In this document: one piece after another, positions 1 to 5,963 of the stretch
Position numbering within the stretch: the stretch's first letter is position 1
Layout of the letters: each line of letters opens with the position of its first letter
Origin: a virus
Length of the DNA stretch: 61,867 nt
Direction: 5' to 3' (one strand)
Virus record (IMG/VR): IMGVR_UViG_3300042397_000983
Location: 1 to 61,867 of that record
Program-made: the position numbers and the translations under genes
Notes under the pieces: model-generated
Seen by the model: only the letters and a program-made list of their open reading frames with translations
What the model was told of the DNA's origin: nothing
Databases searched by the model: none

Positions 1-119
1 CCGTGAGGCCAGCGCCGTTTAAACTCCCCACCCGCCTCCTCATGCTCATAAAGCGCAGCCTTTTCCTCGTCGGTCAGCAGGCCGTAAGGCACCCGGTTGT
101 TGGTCATGTCTACGGTCAT
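1..119 (-). CDS. Small hypothetical protein, cut by window edge
   Basis: An ORF starting at 119 behind a strong ribosome binding site (GAGGAGGGG just upstream of ATG) runs off the left edge. The visible product begins MTVDMTNNRVPYGLLTDEEK and is acidic and helical. If the molecule is circular, the next codons are GGG TGA, giving a 40-residue protein. Short proteins with a PYGLLTDEEK-like core are common in phage early regions, and no function is known to me. It heads the small minus-strand genes that probably continue at the right edge of the window. Confidence 0.6.
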   Translation of the reverse strand, partial: MTVDMTNNRVPYGLLTDEEKAALYEHEEAGGEFKRRWPH

Positions 120-180
120 TTTCCCCTCCTCGCCGGGCAGTCGCGGCCTTGGTTGCAGTCGTGTGTGCAGGGTGGGCAGG

Positions 181-369
181 TCATGGCTCCATCTCCACTT
201 CAACGGGCATGGAGGTGCATTCCATGCTGTAGTCATAGTCGAGGGCATCGCCCACTGGCACCATCGCCTTCTTGCAGGCGGCTTCGGTTAGGAACGGGAT
301 GCCATAGGTGCTGCCGTCAATCGGCCCGCCGTGCATCGTGATCCATAGGACTGTCACATATTCGATCAT
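181..369 (-). CDS. Hypothetical protein, 62 aa
   Basis: This small ORF starts with MIEYVTVLWITM and ends with an acidic tail. The start is set by an ATGA overlap (366-369) with the stop of the preceding gene, which suggests translational coupling. The first 15 residues are hydrophobic but lack a clear signal peptide. I do not recognise a family. Confidence 0.6.
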   Translation of the reverse strand: MIEYVTVLWITMHGGPIDGSTYGIPFLTEAACKKAMVPVGDALDYDYSMECTSMPVEVEMEP

Positions 370-785
370 TCCGGTATTTCCTCCCCATTGAACCAAAGCT
401 CTGCGGCCTCTTTGTCAACGACAGCGATAGCATCACGCAAATCTCTCGCCGACTTCTTCCCGAAGTTGCGTTCCAGCATGACCTTGTTTAGGTCATGCTC
501 CCTCAGAAAGTCCCGTATTTTGACTGAATACAGCTCGCCACAGAGCAAATTTCTAATCGTATTAACCGTGCGGGTTGATAGAACTAGGTTGCCAATAGTG
601 TCGTTTGGAGCTGCAGCGACACTATCAATATACTCCTTCAAGTGGCGACCTCTAGCTTCGATCTGGCGCACCCGCTCAGAGCTTAGGCCATGTTCTTTGG
701 CAACGGCGCTGAGGGTTTTTCCACCCTCAACCCGCGCACGATAGATTTCCCAGTTTCTATCTGTCATTTTACCATATCCCGTCAT
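366..785 (-). CDS. Sigma-region-4-like HTH fused to RNA polymerase alpha-CTD-like domain, 139 aa
   Basis: Two recognisable parts are seen. Residues ~20-50 contain a helix-turn-helix (LSAVAKEHGLSSERVRQIEA) that closely follows sigma-70 region 4.2, including the SxERVRQIE recognition helix. Residues ~70-125 resemble the alpha-subunit C-terminal domain of RNA polymerase: an LSTRTVNTI segment followed, 30 residues later, by NFGKKSARDLRDAI, which parallels the NxGKKSLxEI helix-hairpin-helix of bacterial alpha-CTD. Both domains normally act at promoters, so a role as phage transcription regulator is likely but inferred. The start at 785 overlaps the upstream stop (ATGA), and SD-like signals are weak, consistent with coupling. 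Confidence 0.7.
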   Translation of the reverse strand: MTGYGKMTDRNWEIYRARVEGGKTLSAVAKEHGLSSERVRQIEARGRHLKEYIDSVAAAPNDTIGNLVLSTRTVNTIRNLLCGELYSVKIRDFLREHDLNKVMLERNFGKKSARDLRDAIAVVDKEAAELWFNGEEIPE

Positions 786-997
786 TTCCGCCCCCGTTCC
801 CAAGCTGCGCGCGACAGCCGGTTGGCCAGTTCGTCCATGTCCTCGGTGCTGATCTGCTTGTTGTCCAAGATGGTCCAGTAGACGAGGTTCATGAACCGCT
901 TGGCGGGCATGACCTTCGCGGCGTTGATCAGCCCCTCGACCGCTTCCTGCTGCACATCGCGGCGCGGCATGGCCTCTTCTTTTTTCTTCCAGAACAT
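782..997 (-). CDS. Hypothetical protein, 71 aa
   Basis: The product starts MFWKKKEEAMPRRDVQQEAV and is highly charged and predicted helical. The ATG at 997 follows GGGAGG at good spacing and was chosen over longer upstream starts that would overlap the neighbour out of frame. It is translationally coupled to the downstream sigma4/alpha-CTD-like gene by an ATGA overlap. No family recognised. Confidence 0.6.
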   Translation of the reverse strand: MFWKKKEEAMPRRDVQQEAVEGLINAAKVMPAKRFMNLVYWTILDNKQISTEDMDELANRLSRAAWERGRK

Positions 998-1008
998 GTC
1001 TGCCTCCC

Positions 1009-1275
1009 TCAGTGTGCTGTTTGCTTGTTGGCGTGTTGATCGTCGTGCAGGTCTGCGGAGAGCCGCAGGCCGCGCGAGATCGCCTCGTTGCTGATCCCCT
1101 GAGACATCCCGTAGGTGTAGACCGTCGAGATGAGCGCAGAAATGATTTCGACTTGGGTCTTGAGGTACGCGCTGTGGATGGTCAGCGTCAGCGCGCACAG
1201 CTCGGAATTGTCCATCTCAGGCGGCAGTGCGCTCATCACGGCGTCTAGATGGGCTTCGGTAATGTTCTTGCTCAA
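1009..1275 (-). CDS. Hypothetical protein with TTG start, 88 aa
   Basis: The product, from SKNITEAHLDAVMSALPPEM onward, is mostly helical with a central segment (EIISALISTVYTYGMSQGIS) and a His-rich tail. An AAGGAG box lies 8 nt before a TTG at 1275, and this TTG overlaps the preceding stop as TTGA, so I prefer it over the GTG at 1284, which is too close to the SD. Function unknown. Confidence 0.55.
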   Translation of the reverse strand: MSKNITEAHLDAVMSALPPEMDNSELCALTLTIHSAYLKTQVEIISALISTVYTYGMSQGISNEAISRGLRLSADLHDDQHANKQTAH

Positions 1276-1448
1276 AATGGGCACTCCTTGCCTTGCTTGT
1301 ACCAGTCGCTGGTCTCCGCCTTTGGGTAGGCCTTGGGCTGGATCGGTTGTTTCGGTTGCTCCTTGGCCACGTCCCTCAACCCCATAAGGTCGAGGAACGC
1401 GCCGAGATCATTGTCGTCTGCCGTGCAGACCAGTTCCCACCGGGCCAT
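1272..1448 (-). CDS. Hypothetical protein, 58 aa
   Basis: This short ORF begins MARWELVCTADDNDLGAFLD and ends KQGKECPF. It overlaps its upstream neighbour by ATGA at 1448 and its downstream neighbour by TTGA at 1272-1275. That continuous chain of 4-nt overlaps is the main reason to accept it. The middle is Pro/Gln/Lys-rich. No family recognised. Confidence 0.6.
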   Translation of the reverse strand: MARWELVCTADDNDLGAFLDLMGLRDVAKEQPKQPIQPKAYPKAETSDWYKQGKECPF

Positions 1449-1651
1449 CACTGATCCTTCGGGGTCAGGGTGTAGCCCAGAGCGTCAGCCAGCTCATGCA
1501 GGTACTCGTGCATGGACTTGTAGTGATACAGGGCGGTGTCGTCATCGCGACCGTGCATCCAATAAGCGATCACGCTCTTTTCGGCGATCATCTGGGCGGG
1601 GTGGTGACCCTTGAGCAGGTCGGTCTGGGCTTCGGGAAGCTTGATATTCAT
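1448..1651 (-). CDS. Hypothetical protein, 67 aa
   Basis: The product starts MNIKLPEAQTDLLKGHHPAQ and contains a His/Asp/Tyr-rich middle (HGRDDDTALYHYKSMHEYLH). It has a clear GGAGAG ribosome binding site. It is the first gene behind the promoter/palindrome at 1685-1713 and heads a coupled chain running down to about 181. Function unknown. Confidence 0.6.
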   Translation of the reverse strand: MNIKLPEAQTDLLKGHHPAQMIAEKSVIAYWMHGRDDDTALYHYKSMHEYLHELADALGYTLTPKDQ

Positions 1652-1684
1652 GTCATCTCTCCAAGAAACATCGTGTGTGAAAAA

Positions 1685-1713
1685 CCATAATCCAATTGTA
1701 GGATTATGGTCAA
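1685..1713 (-). promoter_or_regulatory. Early leftward promoter with perfect dyad
   Basis: On the minus strand TTGACC (1713-1708) is followed after 17 nt by TTATGG (1690-1685). The region between and including the boxes is a perfect inverted repeat: CCATAATCC (1685-1693), a 7-nt centre, GGATTATGG (1701-1709). A protein bound here would block the promoter. The dyad differs from the CGTACG type found at the other early promoters. Confidence 0.6.
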
Positions 1714-1741
1714 TCCCCTCGCGGAATTATTTTTGGGCCGG

Positions 1742-1927
1742 TTAAACCTCCCAACCCTGTTCCTTGGCGGCCTTGCGGATTGCCTTAATCACTTTTCTGG
1801 CCTGCTTTGCGTCCTGCAACCAGACGGTTTCCCCATCCTGCGTGACCTCGATGCTTTCGTCCCATGCACCAATGGTAATGGTGCTGTCATCTTCGCAGTT
1901 CTTGGCCTTTACCATGAAGGTCGTCAT
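1742..1927 (-). CDS. Hypothetical protein, 61 aa
   Basis: The product starts MTTFMVKAKNCEDDSTITIG, has a predicted beta-rich N-terminal half and a basic helical end (KVIKAIRKAAKEQGWEV). The start at 1927 lies directly behind the SprT-like gene with a GGAGGTGTGAG ribosome binding site, so the two are co-transcribed. No family recognised. Confidence 0.55.
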   Translation of the reverse strand: MTTFMVKAKNCEDDSTITIGAWDESIEVTQDGETVWLQDAKQARKVIKAIRKAAKEQGWEV

Positions 1928-1928
1928 C

Positions 1929-2561
1929 TCACACCTCCTCCTCAATCATGGTTTCGTCGCAGTCGCCGCAGATGATCCGCATGCCCTGCTTGGCCCAAGC
2001 CTTGGCATCGCAGCACGGGCAGGTGTGCTTGAGCTTCGACAGGTCTTTCTTCTTGGTCTTGGTCCCAGCCCCAGCGGGCTGCGTGAAGTACGGTAGATCG
2101 AACGGCATCAGCTTGTCGAAGGCGGTCAGGAAGTCGCCCATCGGGTCGATGTAGTGCGTCATCTGGCGGCCCGTCTGCTTGCCGCCCGGCTCACCGGTGT
2201 TCGACGGGATCAGGCCGATCCGCTCCATCAGGCCAACCCACTCGCGATTGTGGTGACCCTTCTTGCCGGGCGTGCCGTACTCTTGCTGCTCAAGGTGGGT
2301 CATCTCGTGCACCAGCGTGGACAGGACGTCCACCAGATCGCGACCCATGGTGTTGGGGTTCAGGGCAATCTCGTGGGTGGTGTCACCGTCGGTGCGGTGC
2401 TTGAACTGCTCGGGCCAGAAGTAGCCGTTGGCCTTGCCCTTGCGGGTCAGAGTGAACAGCACCGGCGGCAGGCGGTTCTCGAACAGGTGCTCGTTGAAGT
2501 GGTTGAAGGCTTTGTCGAGGCCTTCGTAGGTTTCGGCGGTCGGGGTTTGGTAGTTGGTCAT
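1929..2561 (-). CDS. SprT-like zinc metalloprotease domain protein, 210 aa
   Basis: The SprT-like signature HEMTHLEQQEYG (HExxH, two zinc ligands and the catalytic Glu) is followed by GHHNREW, which supplies the expected third His. The C-terminus carries a zinc ribbon with CPCC and CGDC pairs, as in SprT/Spartan-type proteins. The N-terminus (LDKAFNHFNEHLFENRLPPV) is typical of the fold. Phages often carry such proteins early; acting on DNA-bound or host proteins is an inference. Of two close ATGs, the one at 2561 has the better spacing to AGGAG. It is the first gene after the CGTACG promoter at 2587-2615. Confidence 0.85.
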   Translation of the reverse strand: MTNYQTPTAETYEGLDKAFNHFNEHLFENRLPPVLFTLTRKGKANGYFWPEQFKHRTDGDTTHEIALNPNTMGRDLVDVLSTLVHEMTHLEQQEYGTPGKKGHHNREWVGLMERIGLIPSNTGEPGGKQTGRQMTHYIDPMGDFLTAFDKLMPFDLPYFTQPAGAGTKTKKKDLSKLKHTCPCCDAKAWAKQGMRIICGDCDETMIEEEV

Positions 2562-2586
2562 GGTCATCTCCTGTTTCAATAAGAAC

Positions 2587-2615
2587 ACCCTACATCGTAC
2601 GATACACAGCGTCAA
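2587..2615 (-). promoter_or_regulatory. Early leftward promoter with CGTACG operator
   Basis: TTGACG (2615-2610), a 17-nt spacer and TAGGGT (2592-2587) lie upstream of the SprT-like gene. The spacer holds the palindrome ATCGTACGAT (2594-2603). The same architecture occurs at 3607-3635 and 4771-4799. The outer arms of the dyad are less perfect here than at the other two copies. Confidence 0.7.
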
Positions 2616-2646
2616 CAATCAAAATGTGGGTTTTCCAATTCTCCCA

Positions 2647-2964
2647 TCAAGTGCGCTTCATGGGGCGAGTGCGGAAGAAGCCCGCGTATTGGGGGTTTTC
2701 GGCCATGAAAAGGCGCGAGTAGAGCGCAATGAAGTCGTTCCTAATCTTGTAATCGTCACCTCTGGTGACGATGCTGGTCTCCCAGCGGATGCGGTTGACG
2801 ACAAGCCATGCGCTTAGGTTCCGATGACCCTTCGAGATAGCCTCTCGTGTGAAGCGGCAGAAGAGCTCGTAGAACTCCGGGTTTTCGCTGTGCCACAGCT
2901 TCCATGAGGTGAGCAGAGGGCCGTCGAGGGCGTCTTTTTCTAGGGTGATGTGTTCGTAGGTCAT
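2647..2964 (-). CDS. Conserved phage hypothetical protein, 105 aa
   Basis: The product (MTYEHITLEKDALDG...) is helical and rich in aromatics, with a distinctive core LVVNRIRWETSIVTRGDDYK and end YAGFFRTRPMKR. I recall similar proteins from phage and prophage genomes with no known activity. The SD is GGAG, 8 nt before the ATG. It follows a run of small genes led by the promoter at 3607-3635. Confidence 0.65.
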   Translation of the reverse strand: MTYEHITLEKDALDGPLLTSWKLWHSENPEFYELFCRFTREAISKGHRNLSAWLVVNRIRWETSIVTRGDDYKIRNDFIALYSRLFMAENPQYAGFFRTRPMKRT

Positions 2965-2969
2965 GCTGA

Positions 2970-3239
2970 TTACTCCGGTTTATGGTGGATGGCGTCCCAA
3001 ACGGGGACGGGGTGTTTGAGGGGCGCGATGTCGGTGCGGCCCTGACGGCCCTCAGGCCAAAGCCTGCGGTACTCGGCCTCGGCGGCCTCCAGCGTGTCGA
3101 ACTTCATGATCTCGTTGCCGTAGGGCGTCCAGTACGCGCCACGGCGGTGCTCGGGCCGCATCAGGTAAATGTGGTAGGGAACGACCGGATCGCGCCCGTT
3201 CCAGTCGCTCGTGGACATGCTGCGGATCACGTAGGTCAT
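2970..3239 (-). CDS. Hypothetical protein, 89 aa
   Basis: The product starts MTYVIRSMSTSDWNGRDPVV and has a small alpha/beta look (YHIYLMRPEHRRGAYWTPYG, then FDTLEAAEAEYRRLWPEG). It starts in an ATGA overlap with the preceding gene. No function can be assigned. Confidence 0.55.
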   Translation of the reverse strand: MTYVIRSMSTSDWNGRDPVVPYHIYLMRPEHRRGAYWTPYGNEIMKFDTLEAAEAEYRRLWPEGRQGRTDIAPLKHPVPVWDAIHHKPE

Positions 3240-3400
3240 TCTGCGTCCTCCACGTTGGCGCGGATGCAATCGAAGGCGTGGTCAAGGTCTTCGCAGTTGC
3301 TGACGCGACCGCAGGGGTGGGTCACATCCCAAGTGCCGTGGTGACCCACCTCAACGAGGTAGATGCCGTCGACGGTGTTGATGGTGTAACGGTTGAGCAT
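3236..3400 (-). CDS. Hypothetical protein, 54 aa
   Basis: The product begins MLNRYTINTVDGIYLVEVGH and ends with an acidic helix. The ATG at 3400 shares one base with the preceding stop (TGATG), and its own stop overlaps the next start. It is retained because it fills the coupled gene chain exactly. Function unknown. Confidence 0.55.
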   Translation of the reverse strand: MLNRYTINTVDGIYLVEVGHHGTWDVTHPCGRVSNCEDLDHAFDCIRANVEDAE

Positions 3401-3582
3401 CACAGCTTCTCCCACGAGGACTTGTGCTTGTCGCCCTGCCAGCCGTGGCCAGAGGACGTGTCGCTCACGCGGACGATTGCCCAGCCGTGGTCGTTCCACT
3501 CGGTCAGGCGCTCGTAGGTCGCGACACCCTTGTGGCCCCAGCTGTCGCGCGTTTCGATGGTCTTGGTCTCGAGTATGGTCAT
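3400..3582 (-). CDS. Hypothetical protein, 60 aa
   Basis: The product starts MTILETKTIETRDSWGHKGV and is predicted beta-rich with many Trp, Asp and Lys residues. It is the first gene after the palindromic promoter at 3607-3635 and has an AGGAGAT ribosome binding site. No family recognised. Confidence 0.6.
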   Translation of the reverse strand: MTILETKTIETRDSWGHKGVATYERLTEWNDHGWAIVRVSDTSSGHGWQGDKHKSSWEKL

Positions 3583-3606
3583 GTTTATCTCCTCTTCACT
3601 GAAGAC

Positions 3607-3635
3607 ACCCTAGATCGTACGATACAGGGTGTCAA
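3607..3635 (-). promoter_or_regulatory. Early leftward promoter with near-perfect 28-bp palindrome
   Basis: TTGACA (3635-3630), a 17-nt spacer and TAGGGT (3612-3607). The centre is ATCGTACGAT (3614-3623) and the outer arms ACACCCT (3605-3611) and AGGGTGT (3626-3632) are exact reverse complements, so both promoter boxes lie inside one 28-bp dyad (3605-3632) or touch its edge. Only the two base pairs next to the core are mismatched. Confidence 0.8.
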
Positions 3636-3644
3636 CAATTCATT

Positions 3645-3658
3645 TGTGGGAATTCACA
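3645..3658. promoter_or_regulatory. Second dyad upstream of early promoter
   Basis: TGTGGGAATTCACA lies about 10 bp upstream of the -35 box of the 3607-3635 promoter. A near-identical 14-mer occupies the same place upstream of the 4771-4799 promoter. It also contains the stop codon of the upstream gene. Its position suggests an activator or repressor site, but no binding protein can be named. Confidence 0.45.
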
Positions 3659-4121
3659 CAGAGACAGGAAGAATTATCGTCTCGGCCACGCGCTCCCGGC
3701 ATGCCTTTTTGTGCGCCAGCTTGACCGCCAGATCGTGCCGCCCGCACCAGCCTTCGACGGCCCACGCGGTGAAGTCGGTCCTCTCAATGGAGGCCAAGGC
3801 ATCGGCCAGATTGACGCTCCACAATTGGTCCGGTGTCGTGCAGCCTCTCAGGAAGTGGCGGGCGCGCTCGATGTCCTGCTCGACCCGGCGCTTGAACTGG
3901 GCGTCGTCCTTCTCGTGGGGCGCACGCTCCAACCACTTCGACGTGCCGTCGAGGAACGCGTGGTGATACCAAAAGTTCTCCTTGTGCCAGTGCGGCCTCA
4001 CGTTGGCGAGGCGTATGGCTGCCTCCTTGCTGTCCCGGTACAGGACCGCATGAGTGTAGGTCCGCATGGTGTTGCGGGTGTGCTTCTTGCCGTTGGCATC
4101 GATCACGAAATAATTGTTCAT
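3654..4121 (-). CDS. Hypothetical protein, 155 aa
   Basis: The product begins MNNYFVIDANGKKHTRNTMR and is basic and helical, with a notable run of Trp/His (RPHWHKENFWYHHAFLDGT). The start at 4121 has a strong GGAGGTGTGAG ribosome binding site, two bases after the end of the OB-like gene. No recognised domain. Confidence 0.6.
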   Translation of the reverse strand: MNNYFVIDANGKKHTRNTMRTYTHAVLYRDSKEAAIRLANVRPHWHKENFWYHHAFLDGTSKWLERAPHEKDDAQFKRRVEQDIERARHFLRGCTTPDQLWSVNLADALASIERTDFTAWAVEGWCGRHDLAVKLAHKKACRERVAETIILPVSV

Positions 4122-4122
4122 C

Positions 4123-4740
4123 TCACACCTCCTTCGGTCTGCTGATTTTGGTTTGCCGCACACCATCGCGGATGTCGTGCTCCTTGACGGTGGCTTTCAC
4201 GCTCACCTTGCCGCCGCGCTCGCCGAGGCAGTTGGTGCCCTTGTAAACGACCACGTTACCGTCCGCGTCATGCATGACGTGCAGGTAGCTGTAGCCGTAC
4301 TGACCCTCCATCGCGATGACCATGCGGATGGTCAGGTTGAACACGCGGCGCTCACCGACCTCGCCGACCCAGCCCGACTTGTCGGCGTCGGCCTGACGTG
4401 CTTCCTCGCGAGCCTTGGCGCGCTCTGCCACGCGGGTCTCGCCACGCTCGATCATGGCCAACACGGTCTTGGTCTGGCCGTCGGTCAGGCCGCCCCACTC
4501 GTTCACGCTTTCGCGCATCTTAACAAAGAAATCGCCGAGGCAGGCTTTCACGACCGGGTGGGTGTCGTGGAAAAAACCGTCATCGCGGTAGGTCGGCTCG
4601 AACTCGTCCAGTTCGAACAGGAATGCGTTGGCGCGAGCACCCTCAGCGGTGGCCAGCCACTTGGCTGCGCGGGTCTTGCGGGCGTTGATTTGGATGTTGC
4701 GCCGGATGGCGGCTTCGTAGCGGGCTTCATTCTGGATCAT
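4123..4740 (-). CDS. Conserved phage protein with possible OB-fold C-terminus, 205 aa
   Basis: Residues ~1-120 are helical and charged (AERAKAREEARQADADK). Residues ~125-200 form a beta-rich module with VGERRVFNLTIRMVIAMEG, a central VVVYKGTNCL and the end VKATVKEHDIRDGVRQTKIS. That pattern resembles a C-terminal OB-like domain found in many phage early proteins of unknown function. Nucleic acid binding is an inference from the fold guess. It is the first gene behind the promoter at 4771-4799. Confidence 0.65.
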   Translation of the reverse strand: MIQNEARYEAAIRRNIQINARKTRAAKWLATAEGARANAFLFELDEFEPTYRDDGFFHDTHPVVKACLGDFFVKMRESVNEWGGLTDGQTKTVLAMIERGETRVAERAKAREEARQADADKSGWVGEVGERRVFNLTIRMVIAMEGQYGYSYLHVMHDADGNVVVYKGTNCLGERGGKVSVKATVKEHDIRDGVRQTKISRPKEV

Positions 4741-4770
4741 GATGGTCTCCCTTTCTCTCTAACTGAAAAC

Positions 4771-4799
4771 ACCCTACATCGTACGATGCAGGGTGTCAA
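4771..4799 (-). promoter_or_regulatory. Early leftward promoter with near-perfect 28-bp palindrome
   Basis: TTGACA (4799-4794), a 17-nt spacer and TAGGGT (4776-4771). The core ATCGTACGAT is at 4778-4787, with outer arms ACACCCT (4769-4775) and AGGGTGT (4790-4796). Only one base pair of the dyad is mismatched, the best of all copies. It drives the 205-aa gene and those after it. Confidence 0.8.
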
Positions 4800-4808
4800 C
4801 AATCTTAA

Positions 4809-4822
4809 TGTGAGAATTCACA
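4809..4822. promoter_or_regulatory. Second dyad upstream of early promoter
   Basis: TGTGAGAATTCACA sits just upstream of the -35 box of the 4771-4799 promoter and overlaps the stop codon of the 44-aa gene. It matches the element at 3645-3658 at 13 of 14 bases. A looser TGTGGG-type version lies at 2625-2637 upstream of the first copy of the promoter. Confidence 0.45.
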
Positions 4823-4952
4823 TAAACCTGCGTTCGTATTCCTCTCGCAGGGCTATCATCGCTCGGGGGTGTGTGAAGAAGGGTCGAGCCCGTGTCTTTG
4901 CCACACGCATCAGAGCGATGATTGTCTTGTCACTCAGGCTTTGCAGGTTCAT
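4818..4952 (-). CDS. Small hypothetical protein, 44 aa
   Basis: The ORF begins MNLQSLSDKTIIALMRVAKT, is basic and helical, and ends ERRFM. It starts inside the 3' end of the 53-aa gene (23-bp overlap in another frame). The evidence is the tight packing and an ordinary phage-like composition. Function unknown. Confidence 0.45.
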   Translation of the reverse strand: MNLQSLSDKTIIALMRVAKTRARPFFTHPRAMIALREEYERRFM

Positions 4953-5091
4953 CGCCACAGACCTCGATCAGGGCATCAGCCATCGCGGCGGCCTGATATG
5001 CCAGCTGGTACGGTGACCAGTGGGCCTCTATGGCGTGGGGGACCAGCGCCGCTGCCATCTGGGTGGCGATCTCAAGACGTTTACTTTCCAT
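4930..5091 (-). CDS. Small hypothetical protein, 53 aa
   Basis: The product starts MESKRLEIATQMAAALVPHA and contains a single amphipathic helix region (YQLAYQAAAMADALIEVCGD). The AAGGAG box, 7 nt before the ATG, lies inside the end of the preceding gene. Proteins of this type (Ala-rich with WSPYQLA) occur in phages without known role. Confidence 0.55.
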   Translation of the reverse strand: MESKRLEIATQMAAALVPHAIEAHWSPYQLAYQAAAMADALIEVCGDEPAKPE

Positions 5092-5338
5092 CGGTTTGCT
5101 CCTTCAGCATCAGTACCGCGTTCTGCGCCCAGCGGCGCACTTCCTCGACCTTCCGGATCATCTCCAGTCGTTCGTCCGTGTCGGCGCGGAAATCCTCGAA
5201 GCTCTCGGGATAATTCCGGCCATGAATGGTCAGATCGGCCACCCGGTCACGCAGCTTGTTGGCCGCGTTGTAGATGTCCATGAATTCTCCGATCAGGGTC
5301 GTGCCCCGGTCGCCGTTCAGATTTACCTTCATCCGCAT
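5081..5338 (-). CDS. Hypothetical protein, 85 aa
   Basis: The product begins MRMKVNLNGDRGTTLIGEFM and is otherwise helical and highly charged (LRDRVADLTIHGRNYPESFE). The start at 5338 has GGAGGT at ideal spacing. It lies on the left of the divergent control region 5339-5466. No family recognised. Confidence 0.55.
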   Translation of the reverse strand: MRMKVNLNGDRGTTLIGEFMDIYNAANKLRDRVADLTIHGRNYPESFEDFRADTDERLEMIRKVEEVRRWAQNAVLMLKEQTDGK

Positions 5339-5401
5339 GTCTGCACCTCCATGCCCGGACACTGCCCGATAAAAAAATCGACGTCAACATCGAAAATGTT
5401 C

Positions 5402-5430
5402 TTGAACCCACATTCACTATGTTGTACACC
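5402..5430 (+). promoter_or_regulatory. Possible rightward promoter with CGTACG site
   Basis: TTGAAC (5402-5407), a 17-nt spacer and TACACC (5425-5430) precede the two plus-strand genes. A GTACACCGTACGAAC stretch with CGTACG core (5430-5435) sits over the -10 region and recalls the early leftward operators. CCCACATTCA, related to the second dyad, lies within the spacer. The -10 box is weak. Confidence 0.4.
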
Positions 5431-5466
5431 GTACGAACAACTAACCGTGTTCTTTAGGAGACTGAC

Positions 5467-5739
5467 ATGACCATCAACGTGAACATCACCCTCGCCGACC
5501 GTTACGCCGCTGTCCGCGCCGCTCGTGATGCGGCCCAGAAAGAACTCGACGCCCTGTCCAAAGAGATCAAGGCTATGGGCCAAGAAGTCCTTCACGGCGT
5601 CACCTGCGACCTGCACCTGTGCCTGTCCGAGCAGATGCGTGTTGACCAGTCGCTGATCGACCCCGCCATCGTTGAGGCTGCCCGCCGCCCGGTCCTCGTC
5701 GAGACCATCCGCGTCAAGGCCAAGGGCATCGCAGCATGA
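5467..5739 (+). CDS. Hypothetical protein, 90 aa
   Basis: The product begins MTINVNITLADRYAAVRAAR, with a central helical stretch (LDALSKEIKAMGQEVLHG) and a Cys pair (GVTCDLHLCLSE). The AGGAG site lies 6 nt before the ATG. It and the next gene form a small plus-strand pair inside the leftward early region. Function unknown. Confidence 0.6.
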   Translation: MTINVNITLADRYAAVRAARDAAQKELDALSKEIKAMGQEVLHGVTCDLHLCLSEQMRVDQSLIDPAIVEAARRPVLVETIRVKAKGIAA

Positions 5740-5945
5740 TCCGCCGTTATTTCATCTGCAGCAGTGATGCTTACATCGTTGGCGTCCACAAAACCTTCCA
5801 GCTTGCCAATCATCACCTGCGGTCCATGGAGGCCCACTACGTAGAGGAGGGCTACAAGATCATCGATAAAAGTCGAGAGCACTCGATCCTCGCCGATTGC
5901 CGATGGATCGTCAGGATTTACATTCAGCGCGTCGATTTCGACTGA
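5736..5945 (+). CDS. Hypothetical protein, 69 aa
   Basis: The ORF starts in an ATGA overlap with the previous gene and encodes MIRRYFICSSDAYIVGVHKT followed by a helix (FQLANHHLRSMEAHYVEEGY). It ends 18 bp before the converging end of the helicase gene. No family recognised. Confidence 0.5.
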   Translation: MIRRYFICSSDAYIVGVHKTFQLANHHLRSMEAHYVEEGYKIIDKSREHSILADCRWIVRIYIQRVDFD

Positions 5946-5963
5946 GACCATCGAAGCACCTCG

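Noticed and set aside
4809-4822. Lac-operator-like site
   Set aside because: TGTGAGAATTCACA resembles part of lac-type operators, but the short palindrome is simply an AT-centred dyad; no LacI-type regulator is present.
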